Shown here one piece after another: positions 54,649 through 62,578 of a stretch of DNA of 64,000 nt. The first letter of the stretch is position 1, and every line of letters starts with the position of its first letter. This DNA is from Bacteroidales bacterium (lineage in GTDB: Bacteria > Bacteroidota > Bacteroidia > Bacteroidales > UBA10428), in contig JAFGVA010000129.1 in NCBI GenBank assembly GCA_016938235.1, positions 1 through 64,000 of the forward strand. The letters are read 5' to 3'. The position numbers were made by a program, and so were the translations under genes. The notes below the pieces were generated by a model. The model did no database searches. It was not told the origin of the DNA and was given only the letters and a program-made list of their open reading frames with translations.

Positions 54649-55137
54649 TTACAGGTTGTTCTCATCTTCCAGATCGCCATCAATAACTATAAGTGGCAAA
54701 GCCTCCATTCCTTGCAAATCGAGCATATTTACCAATAAATCAAGACTTTGCTCAATTTGCTGAAGCTTTCCGATGTCAATTTTTTGTAATCTTTCAGATA
54801 ATTGTTCGTGCAGAAGAGGTGGAAGTTTCTCTAATAGTTTATCACCTGCTGCGGTAAGAGCTATATTAACGACTCTTTTGTCCGAAAGGTTAGGTAACCT
54901 GGCCAGGTATCCCTTTTTCTCCAGTCGATCAATAATCCCACTTATGGTACTTGAATTTAGATTCAGGAATTTTCTTATTTCTCCTTGAGTAGACTGGTAA
55001 TTTTTTGCCGATTTCAGGAAATTCAGACATAAAACCTGGGGAATACTAACCCCGTGTTCTTTTTGTATTTTCTTTGATTCCAGATTTATTGAACGAACAA
55101 TCTTTCTTATTCTTATTAAAACCTCAGTAGTGTCCAC
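54649..55137 (-). CDS. MarR-family regulator upstream of kamA
   Basis: 162 residues with a GTG start: no in-frame ATG exists between an upstream stop and this codon. The winged-helix shape is typical (STQGEIRKFLNLNSSTISGIIDRLEKKGYLAR, wing LSDKRVVNIALTAAG), with two helices at each end for dimerisation. It binds palindromes of about 20 bp. The palindrome at the kamA promoter, 145 bases downstream, suits it. It follows the PAS gene by 29 bases on the same strand. Ligand unknown. Confidence 0.88.
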   Translation of the reverse strand: MDTTEVLIRIRKIVRSINLESKKIQKEHGVSIPQVLCLNFLKSAKNYQSTQGEIRKFLNLNSSTISGIIDRLEKKGYLARLPNLSDKRVVNIALTAAGDKLLEKLPPLLHEQLSERLQKIDIGKLQQIEQSLDLLVNMLDLQGMEALPLIVIDGDLEDENNL

Positions 55138-55166
55138 AGGAAAAAAATTTACAAAAATTAAAATAC

Positions 55167-55643
55167 TTACTGATTTAATGTTGAAAGATGAGTGATGTCA
55201 TCTATTATCATTAAAATATAACGTTCGCCTTTAAATCTGAACAGCCTTGTTGAAAACTGTAGATGCTTATCAACTTTTTCTCCTTCTCCGTTAAGAAAGG
55301 GTTTAATTATACTTTCTTTGAATACTACCTTATCTTCGGAATAACTGGTAAGCGCTGCCAGTCGGAGTTCACAGAATGAACAATGAGAGGTAGTTCCACA
55401 GTCTTTCATTTCTTCAACCTGATAAGCACAACCAATAGCCTCACCGCAGCGCACATATAAAAGGTATTCATCTTTTCTGGCAGTAAAAATTGTTTTCATA
55501 GCATTGTTAAATTCCTGCAGTTCCATATCGCGATTAAGAAGAAGAACACAACTGCTGATATTGTTTAAAACCAGGTTTAGAAACTCACTTGATCCTTTTA
55601 AAAAATCAAAGCTTACGTTAGTAGAGGCTAATTCTTTACCCAT
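55167..55643 (-). CDS. Stand-alone PAS-domain protein with five-cysteine cluster
   Basis: 158 residues from ATG 55643; a TTG three codons upstream is an alternative start. The fold is a single PAS domain with a hydrophobic start (NNISSCVLLLNRD) and end YILMIIDDITHL. In the middle are five cysteines spaced C-x5-C-x9-C-x5-C-x2-C (Cys66-Cys91 in this numbering), as in a family of PAS sensors proposed to hold metal or Fe-S clusters. There is no output domain. It is the first gene before MarR and kamA, so a redox or metal input to that module is plausible. Confidence 0.75.
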   Translation of the reverse strand: MGKELASTNVSFDFLKGSSEFLNLVLNNISSCVLLLNRDMELQEFNNAMKTIFTARKDEYLLYVRCGEAIGCAYQVEEMKDCGTTSHCSFCELRLAALTSYSEDKVVFKESIIKPFLNGEGEKVDKHLQFSTRLFRFKGERYILMIIDDITHLSTLNQ

Positions 55644-55746
55644 ATTAAGCAACGCTGTTTTTGTTAAACATCCCTAAATTTAGCATTTAAAATATATTTT
55701 CCGGAATTTGAAGAATTTTCTTTAGGCTAAACCGCAAATTCCTGTA

Positions 55747-56571
55747 TCAGGGATTTAATAATAAAAGTTTCTCAACACTTTCGATGTAAAGCTTTTCAAA
55801 TTCAATGAGTGCAAAATTATGTTGTCCTAATACTTCGAAAAAAAGTTTTGGATTATTTGCTGTTTTATATAACTTCTCTCCCATCCAATAGGGAACAATT
55901 TTATCTTCAACACTGTGAACAAAGAGTATAGGTGTGTTATTTATCTCTGGCAGAAGATCATCGGCAGCATAGGGCGAAACAGCAAATGGAAATGCAAAAA
56001 GCTTTGCCGGGAAACCCGCATTTTTTATTACATATTTTCGTTGTGAGGTATAAGCGGCCTCTAAAATCATATAATCAAATGCTCCGGGATTTTCGTATGC
56101 TAACTTAATGGCAAGATTTGCTCCTACAGAAAAACCCCATGCAACTATATCTTTTTCCATAACATCGGGCCTTTTTTTTAAAGAATCAAGAAACAACTGA
56201 CTATCCTTAAATATATTTTCATGTGTTGCTTTTCCCTGAGATAATCCAAAACCCTGGTAATCGAAAGAGAAAACATCAAAGCCCATATTGAGCATAATGC
56301 TCGTAACATCATACCAATCAGCAATATCACCATTCTCACCAGAAAGAAGAAAAACAGTTCCTCTTGATTCATTATTGGTTTTAAAAAACCTGGCATTAAT
56401 AATCTTACCACTTTTACTTTTTAAAGCCCAATTCTCATACTTCACAGTATCTGGCAGCAATCTGGAATAACTAACAGGATCAAAAAAAGCCTTGTTAAAT
56501 GCACAAGAAGTATGAATTAAAATAATTAACAGATACAGAATAATTTTATAGGGTTTAATTGTAAAAACCAT
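55747..56571 (-). CDS. Alpha/beta-hydrolase lipoprotein
   Basis: 274 residues with lipobox HTSC (Cys about 23). The alpha/beta fold shows VFLLSGENGD (oxyanion region), nucleophile elbow GFSVGANLA (about 147-155), and the His region LGQHNFALIEF near the C-terminus, with Asp in VEDKIVPY. The overall pattern is that of serine aminopeptidase/BAAT-like hydrolases. Substrate unknown. It is monocistronic, with a good promoter immediately upstream. Confidence 0.88.
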   Translation of the reverse strand: MVFTIKPYKIILYLLIILIHTSCAFNKAFFDPVSYSRLLPDTVKYENWALKSKSGKIINARFFKTNNESRGTVFLLSGENGDIADWYDVTSIMLNMGFDVFSFDYQGFGLSQGKATHENIFKDSQLFLDSLKKRPDVMEKDIVAWGFSVGANLAIKLAYENPGAFDYMILEAAYTSQRKYVIKNAGFPAKLFAFPFAVSPYAADDLLPEINNTPILFVHSVEDKIVPYWMGEKLYKTANNPKLFFEVLGQHNFALIEFEKLYIESVEKLLLLNP

Positions 56572-56593
56572 GAAAAAAGGATTAAAACTGCTG

Positions 56594-56625
56594 CAAATCT
56601 ATAGCAGTTAAAGCAATATGTCAAA
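56594..56625 (-). promoter_or_regulatory. Bacteroidota-type promoter for the hydrolase gene
   Basis: On the minus strand TTTG (56625-56622) is followed after 20 bp by TAGATTTG (56601-56594), a full match to the TTTG-N20-TAnnTTTG consensus. The ATG is 23 bases downstream. This is the best promoter match in the window. Confidence 0.7.
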
Positions 56626-56729
56626 ATATTATGATTAATGATGCTTAAATAAGCTTAAACAATAATTTACGTGACACTTTCCCTGCTAATGAATTCTAAA
56701 CACAATAATAAATAATGGCCTTAAAATTC

Positions 56730-56737
56730 TATCTTTG
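56730..56737 (+). promoter_or_regulatory. Probable -7 element for surE
   Basis: TATCTTTG fits TAnnTTTG, followed by CTA and then the surE ATG 30 bases on. No clear -33 TTTG is seen. Confidence 0.4.
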
Positions 56738-56766
56738 CTACATACCAAAATGAATCGTTAGCATAG

Positions 56767-57546
56767 ATGAAAAATTTCGAAAAAGAGAGGTTGATATTAA
56801 TTACAAACGATGATGGCTATCAGGCTAAAGGTATAAAAGCATTAGTTGAATCGATGCAACCCCTGGGTAAAATTGTGGTTGTAGCACCTACAGAGCCGCA
56901 ATCGGGGATGTCTCATGCAATTACCGTGAAGCACCCCTTGAGAATTTCAAAAATAAAAAACGAAGAAGACTTAAAAATATTTGCTGTTAACGGTACGCCA
57001 GTAGATTGCGTAAAACTGGCAATTAACCAATTGTTGCCCAGAAAACCAGACCTGCTGGTCTCCGGAATCAATCATGGCAGTAACTCTTCAACCAGCATAC
57101 TATATTCGGGTACCATGGGTGCAGCGCTGGAGGGTAGCATAAATTTAATTCCATCTATTGGCTTTTCTCATATCAGTTACGATCACGAAGCTGATTTCTC
57201 GGCAGCGGTAATTTTGTCCCGCAGCATTGTCGAAAAAGCATTGAAAAATGGAATACCAAAAAATATCTGCCTGAATGTAAATTTCCCAAATGCAAATCAT
57301 TCCGAGATAAAAGGAATAAAAATATGCAGACAAACCATGGGATACTGGCGCGAAGAGTTTGATAAACGTACCGACCCCATTGGGAAAGAATACTTTTGGT
57401 TAACAGGATATTATCACAACGACGAACCCGAAGCGCAGGATACTGATGAGTGGGCATTGAAAAACAACTTTGTTTCGATTGTTCCGGTACAAAGTGATCT
57501 AACCAGCTATAAAACAATAAAACTACTAAACAAATGGGATTTTTAG
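56767..57546 (+). CDS. surE: 5'/3'-nucleotidase SurE
   Basis: 259 residues, standard length. The metal motif ITNDDGYQAKGIKALVE, PQSGMSHAITVKHP, and VSGINHGSNSSTSILYSGTMGAALEG are all diagnostic. It removes phosphate from nucleoside 5'- and 3'-monophosphates. It is the first gene of a plus-strand unit with a small membrane protein (13-base overlap), lpxB and spoIID. Confidence 0.96.
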   Translation: MKNFEKERLILITNDDGYQAKGIKALVESMQPLGKIVVVAPTEPQSGMSHAITVKHPLRISKIKNEEDLKIFAVNGTPVDCVKLAINQLLPRKPDLLVSGINHGSNSSTSILYSGTMGAALEGSINLIPSIGFSHISYDHEADFSAAVILSRSIVEKALKNGIPKNICLNVNFPNANHSEIKGIKICRQTMGYWREEFDKRTDPIGKEYFWLTGYYHNDEPEAQDTDEWALKNNFVSIVPVQSDLTSYKTIKLLNKWDF

Positions 57547-57842
57547 ATAAGCTCAGAAAAATTGATAAATTCTGGATTGGAATAGTTGCAGGACTTGTTA
57601 TTCCTATAGTTTTATATTTAATTATTCAACCTCTTAAGGCTGCTAATTATAGTTTTATGCAAGAGGAGTACAAGCAAGCTGTGCTAAAAATGCTCCCCAT
57701 GTTGCTCAGCCGGTGCATATTTCCTAATGCTTTGTTGTTTTTTATTTTAATCTGGAGCGATTTTGAGCAGGCTGCAAAAGGAATTCTATATTCTACTGTT
57801 GGACTGGTTGGAATATTAATTTTAATATGGCTGGTTTTTTAG
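57534..57842 (+). CDS. Small three-helix membrane protein between surE and lpxB
   Basis: 102 residues with three hydrophobic segments (about 14-32, 55-75 and 82-102). It overlaps surE by 13 bases, so the two are translationally linked. It has no family I recognise. Its position between surE and lpxB suggests an envelope role. Confidence 0.7.
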   Translation: MGFLDKLRKIDKFWIGIVAGLVIPIVLYLIIQPLKAANYSFMQEEYKQAVLKMLPMLLSRCIFPNALLFFILIWSDFEQAAKGILYSTVGLVGILILIWLVF

Positions 57843-57940
57843 TAAAGACTTTTTATCCTGTTAATTAATAATCTCTGAGCTTACAAGAAAACCTTTCATA
57901 TTGCATGCGGGATTCAAATAACATAAAAGCATCGTAAATA

Positions 57941-59071
57941 ATGAAATATTATATCATTGCAGGAGAAGCATCGGGCGATTTACATGCCGGTAACCTCATC
58001 AGAAACCTGAAATTGCATGATTCAGATGCTGTAGTGAAAGGATTTGGTGGCGACAAAATGAAAAGCGAAGGTGCCAGCATTACTGTTCATTATGATCAAA
58101 TGGCCTTTATGGGAGCTTTTGAGGTGGTTGCCAATTATAAAAAAATAAAAAATAATTTCAGAATATGCAAAGCAGATATTCTTGATTTTCAACCCGATGC
58201 AGTTATCCTGGTCGATTATGCCGGCTTTAACCTCAGGATGGCAAAATTTACAAAAAAACTCGGCATGAAAACCCTTTTTTATATTTCGCCTAAAGTATGG
58301 GCATGGAAAAAATCGAGGGTGAAAAAGATAAAAACACTTATAGACCAATTGTATCTTATCCTTCCTTTTGAAAAAGAGTTTTTTTCGAAACATGGCTACA
58401 ATAAAACTTATTATGTTGGAAATCCGCTTACTGATGCCATTGCAGATTTCAGAAAAGAGAAATTATTAAACGAAGCTGACTTCAAAAGCCAAAATCGTTT
58501 AAATGAGAAACCAATTATTGCTCTGTTATCCGGAAGCAGAAAGCAGGAAATAAAAAGGTGCCTGCCTGAAATGTTAAAAGTCACCTCAAATTACCCCGAG
58601 TATCAGTTTGTTGTAGCAGGAGCACCCTCCATTCAGGAATCATTTTACAATGATATTATTAAAGACAATCCGGTTACAGTGGTTTACAATCAGACATACC
58701 AGCTTCTAAGTCATACTCGTTTTGCAGTTGTAACCTCCGGAACAGCTACCCTTGAGACCGCTTTATTCAGGGTTCCTCAAATTGTAATTTATAAATTCAA
58801 CACTTTTTCATTTATAATCTTTAAACCCTTTATATGGATAAAATTTTTCTCGCTGGTTAATATTATTCTGGATAAGTTTGTTGTAAAAGAGTTCCTTCAG
58901 TTTGGCCTTGCCCGGAAAATAAAAAAGGAGCTCGATTTGCTGGTTTACAATAAAGAATACCGCGATAAAATGCTTGAAGATTACGATACTTTGATAAAGA
59001 CCATTGGTGAACCGGGCACTTCAGAAAGAGCTGCAAAACACATGATAAACTTTATAAAGATAGTTAGTTAA
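57941..59071 (+). CDS. lpxB: Lipid A disaccharide synthase
   Basis: 376 residues, the family length. It starts with YYIIAGEASGDLHAGNLI and has GFGGDKMKSEGA and VILVDYAGFNLRMAK; the GT-B C-terminal half has ALLSGSRKQEIKRCLPEML and VTSGTATLETALFRVP. It joins UDP-2,3-diacylglucosamine and lipid X in lipid A synthesis at the inner membrane. The stop and the spoIID start share one base (TAATG). Confidence 0.96.
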   Translation: MKYYIIAGEASGDLHAGNLIRNLKLHDSDAVVKGFGGDKMKSEGASITVHYDQMAFMGAFEVVANYKKIKNNFRICKADILDFQPDAVILVDYAGFNLRMAKFTKKLGMKTLFYISPKVWAWKKSRVKKIKTLIDQLYLILPFEKEFFSKHGYNKTYYVGNPLTDAIADFRKEKLLNEADFKSQNRLNEKPIIALLSGSRKQEIKRCLPEMLKVTSNYPEYQFVVAGAPSIQESFYNDIIKDNPVTVVYNQTYQLLSHTRFAVVTSGTATLETALFRVPQIVIYKFNTFSFIIFKPFIWIKFFSLVNIILDKFVVKEFLQFGLARKIKKELDLLVYNKEYRDKMLEDYDTLIKTIGEPGTSERAAKHMINFIKIVS

Positions 59072-60201
59072 TGAGATTCTCGTTTTTCATATTGTTTTTC
59101 TTCGTGTCAGCCATTCTTAGTGGGCAGACCATGCATATTTCGATATTTAACAACCAGGATATACAGTCTTACACCGTATCTGTCCGGGCGGGAAAATACC
59201 TGTTGGTTTGTGACAACGAAAAGTTTGGCGAGTACCATACAAACAACATATTCTTTATTAGCAAATTCAACAACAAAGTAGAAATTAGAGATAAAAATAC
59301 GCTAATAGGTCAGTTCGATAATGTTGAACTTATTCCAAAATCGAAAAATTGCATTTTCTCGGCAAAGGGAATTATTCCCTCCACAAAATTACAGGAATAC
59401 GATGATGGTTTGCGATTAAAAATCCTGGACAATAAGTTTTACGCCATAAACCAGGTTGACCTCGAAAAATACATTGCCGGAGTAATTGAAGCTGAAGGCG
59501 GAATAAACGCCCCACTCGAATATTACAAAGCCCAGGCTGTTTTAATACGCACCTATACCATAAAGAACATTTACAAGCATGCCGAAGAAGACTTCAATCT
59601 CTGCGACCAGGTACATTGCCAGGCCTACAACGGAAGAAATGCCAGAAATCCTGAAATCTACGAAGCTACAAAAGCTACCAGCGGACAGGTTCTTATTGAC
59701 CCTGATTCAATTCTTGTAATGTCGCCATTTCATTCGAGTTGCGGTGGGCAAACAAGTCCGGCAGGTATATACTGGCAAACCGACCTCCTCTATCTGCAAA
59801 GTGTTCACGATCCTTTCTGCCTTGAGCAGCGCAACGCTAACTGGGAAGAAAGAACTGAACTCGTTGAATGGCTCAGTTTCCTGAGGAATCTGGGCGTTAA
59901 TAAGCCTAATGAATATGTGAATTACACTGTATCTGACCGGAGAAAATTTTTCGTAGATAATAAGGTTACCTTCAGACAGATCAGGGAAAAATTTGGCCTG
60001 AAATCAACATTTTTCTCTATACATCCGGAAGGTTCGCAAATAGTTTTCTCCGGCAAAGGTTTCGGCCATGGAATTGGAATGTGCCAGCTGGGTGCCATGG
60101 AAATGGCCAGGGTAGGCTACACCTATATCGATATTATTCATTTCTATTTTCAGCATGTGCAAATTACGGATTACCGCGAAATGGAACTGCACCGGTATTA
60201 A
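59071..60201 (+). CDS. SpoIID/LytB-domain protein
   Basis: 376 residues with a signal peptide ending near LSGQ (about 19). The SpoIID domain runs about 125-360 with LEKYIAGVIEAEGG, EYYKAQAVLIRTYTIKN, HSSCGGQTSPAGIYW and the end GKGFGHGIGMCQLGAMEMA. The domain is a peptidoglycan lytic transglycosylase-like fold, best known from sporulation and LytB. In this non-sporulating type of bacterium it is probably a cell-wall enzyme. It is coupled to lpxB. Confidence 0.9.
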   Translation: MRFSFFILFFFVSAILSGQTMHISIFNNQDIQSYTVSVRAGKYLLVCDNEKFGEYHTNNIFFISKFNNKVEIRDKNTLIGQFDNVELIPKSKNCIFSAKGIIPSTKLQEYDDGLRLKILDNKFYAINQVDLEKYIAGVIEAEGGINAPLEYYKAQAVLIRTYTIKNIYKHAEEDFNLCDQVHCQAYNGRNARNPEIYEATKATSGQVLIDPDSILVMSPFHSSCGGQTSPAGIYWQTDLLYLQSVHDPFCLEQRNANWEERTELVEWLSFLRNLGVNKPNEYVNYTVSDRRKFFVDNKVTFRQIREKFGLKSTFFSIHPEGSQIVFSGKGFGHGIGMCQLGAMEMARVGYTYIDIIHFYFQHVQITDYREMELHRY

Positions 60202-60219
60202 CCTTTAACCTGATAATAA

Positions 60220-60666
60220 ATGTATATCTCATCCAGGAAATTTATTATTACATCTATCCTAATTATTTTGCTTCCAATTTCTGCAAAATGGAGATTGCTG
60301 GTTTTTGGAAATAAAACTAAAGGCGTTGTTGTTCAGCATATTAATACTGATTTTTACAATCAGACAAAAGGAGAATACAGTCTTATACAATTTGAAACAC
60401 CAAAAGGGAAAGTTGAATTTGTAGGTCCCGAAGATTTAATTTATCCGATAGGTAAAGAAGTAATTGTTTATTACAACAAGAAAAATCCGGAAAAATTCCT
60501 GATGTTTAATTTTGCAGGTTTATTTTTAACTAAAGTTTTTTTACTGCCAGGTTTATTTTTACTCTTCTGGTCGGCCTTTTACCTGACAATGAAACAGACC
60601 TATGTGCCCCCGAAAGAAAAAACGAAGTTTTTGTTTTCGGATAAAGAGCTTAACGTGCGCGGCTAA
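60220..60666 (+). CDS. Small membrane protein, DUF3592-like
   Basis: 148 residues: an N-terminal helix (ITSILIILLPISA), an extracytoplasmic beta-rich middle (GVVVQHINTDFYNQTKGEYSLIQFETPKGKVEF) and a second helix pair near 97-117. The arrangement is like DUF3592 proteins, but similarity is weak by eye. It lies 18 bases after spoIID, on the same strand. Confidence 0.6.
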   Translation: MYISSRKFIITSILIILLPISAKWRLLVFGNKTKGVVVQHINTDFYNQTKGEYSLIQFETPKGKVEFVGPEDLIYPIGKEVIVYYNKKNPEKFLMFNFAGLFLTKVFLLPGLFLLFWSAFYLTMKQTYVPPKEKTKFLFSDKELNVRG

Positions 60667-60880
60667 TCAATAATTGCCACTACCTGAAACTCATTGGAAT
60701 CAAGCTTTTTATTGATTCAAAACTTAAAACCTAAATACAATTTTAAAACTGCCTTTTTTGTTATTACAGCCTATAAAGGTTAAAAATTACGTTTCTTAGT
60801 TTTTCAAATCATAGAACTCCAAATTCTGGACTGGTTCATTTTTTTTTGTATATTAATGATTGATTTTCAAAGTCCTCTTT

Positions 60881-62551
60881 ATGTCAGAAAAATATGAACA
60901 GGAAATAAGTAAGTTACAAGCTGAGAATGAGAATCTGAAAAATCAATTATCTCATTATCTGACAATTTATCAACTCAGTATAAATTCCGACCATACACTT
61001 GATGGATTAATCTTTCATAAAAACGGAATTTGCATTGAGGTAAACCGGGCTTTTTGCAAAATAACGGGTAAATCAAGAGAAGAATTAATAGGTAAAAACC
61101 TGCTTGATTTAATTTCAAAAAATATTGACAGGAAAACTTTTTTAAACCAAAAACTAATTAGTAATTCCTCTGAACCATACAAGATAAATATTACAAAACA
61201 AGATGGAGCCGAGATTATCCTTGAAATACAATCGAAAACCTTTGATTATTACGGAGAAACCTACAGAATAAGTTCTGTTAAAGATGTAACTGTACGAATG
61301 CAGGTTGAACATGATTTAAAAACTACGAAGGAAGAAGCAGAAAAAAGTCAGCTTTTGTTGAGTAAACAAAACAAAGAGCTTGAAAATGCCAACCAGGAGT
61401 TAAAAAAAGCCATAATAAAAGCCGAAGAAAGCGACAAGCTTAAATCGTCATTTCTGGCAAATATGAGTCACGAAATACGCACTCCAATGAATGGGCTCAT
61501 TGGTTTTGTTGAATTGTTGGTACAGGATAACCTCTCTGAAGAAAAGAAACACGTTTACAAAAAAGTGGTAACCGATAGTTGTAACAGACTTTTAGGCATT
61601 ATTAATGATGTGTTGGATATCTCTAAATTAGAAACAGCGCAATATAAAGTCGAAATTGAGGAAATAAATATTAATGAAATAATACTTGAAAGCTACACCC
61701 TGTTTTTAAATCAGACAAAACAGAAAAATTTAAACTTTGTTACAACAAAAACTTTATCCGACACACAAGGTCTGATAAAAACAGATGGACAAAAACTAAA
61801 ACAGATATTTCATAACCTGTTAGGTAATTCAATAAAATTCACCCACCAAGGCAAAATTGAGCTTGGATACAGGGTCGTCAACAATAATGAATCGATAGAG
61901 TTTTATATTAGCGATACCGGAATTGGTATTCCGGAGTCGGAGCTGAATTTGGTTTTTGACAGGTTCAGGCAGGTTGACAATACATCTGAAAGAAAATATG
62001 GAGGAACCGGACTCGGCCTGGCTATAGCCAAAGGTTTCGTGGAACTGTTAGGCGGAAATATCAGGTGTGAGTCAGAAATAGGTAAAGGCTCCAGTTTTAT
62101 TTTTACCATACCCTATGTGTCTGATTATAAAGAGATAGAAACACCTGATCCCTTAGTTATTCCTGAACAAAAAACCAAAAAATTCAAGATTTTAGTTGTT
62201 GATGATGAAGAAATAAACTTCCTGTACATCGAAGAAATATTGCTCCGTATGGATAACATCAGCTCAACATGCAGAGCTTCAAACGGTGTAGAATCAATTA
62301 ATATGGTTTATCAGGATCCCGATATCGACCTGGTTCTTATGGATATTAAAATGCCGGTTATGGATGGTTATGAGGCAACCCGTGAACTAAAAAAAATCAG
62401 ACCCGGGCTGCCGATAATAGCACAAACTGCCTATGCCATGCATGGAGATGAAAATCTGTGTCTTGAGGCAGGATGTGACTATTATATATCTAAGCCTATA
62501 CAAAAAAACAAGCTTATAGGTGTAATTAACAGTTTCCTTCTTAAAAAATAA
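60881..62551 (+). CDS. Hybrid sensor histidine kinase (PAS-HisKA-HATPase-REC)
   Basis: 556 residues from ATG 60881; an upstream in-frame TTG is unlikely. It has no transmembrane segment, so it is cytoplasmic. The layout is an N-terminal coiled coil (10-30), PAS (about 35-145), coiled coil (145-188), HisKA with His197 (FLANMSHEIRTPMNG), HATPase (NSIKF, DTGIGIPESELN, GGTGLGLAIAKGF), and receiver with phospho-acceptor Asp488 (LVLMDIKMPVMDG). Signal and target are unknown. It is followed 27 bases later by a TPR-SpoIIE-like gene, which may share its pathway. Confidence 0.92.
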   Translation: MSEKYEQEISKLQAENENLKNQLSHYLTIYQLSINSDHTLDGLIFHKNGICIEVNRAFCKITGKSREELIGKNLLDLISKNIDRKTFLNQKLISNSSEPYKINITKQDGAEIILEIQSKTFDYYGETYRISSVKDVTVRMQVEHDLKTTKEEAEKSQLLLSKQNKELENANQELKKAIIKAEESDKLKSSFLANMSHEIRTPMNGLIGFVELLVQDNLSEEKKHVYKKVVTDSCNRLLGIINDVLDISKLETAQYKVEIEEININEIILESYTLFLNQTKQKNLNFVTTKTLSDTQGLIKTDGQKLKQIFHNLLGNSIKFTHQGKIELGYRVVNNNESIEFYISDTGIGIPESELNLVFDRFRQVDNTSERKYGGTGLGLAIAKGFVELLGGNIRCESEIGKGSSFIFTIPYVSDYKEIETPDPLVIPEQKTKKFKILVVDDEEINFLYIEEILLRMDNISSTCRASNGVESINMVYQDPDIDLVLMDIKMPVMDGYEATRELKKIRPGLPIIAQTAYAMHGDENLCLEAGCDYYISKPIQKNKLIGVINSFLLKK

Positions 62552-62578
62552 TCTCTAAGTTTAAACAAAAAACATTTC

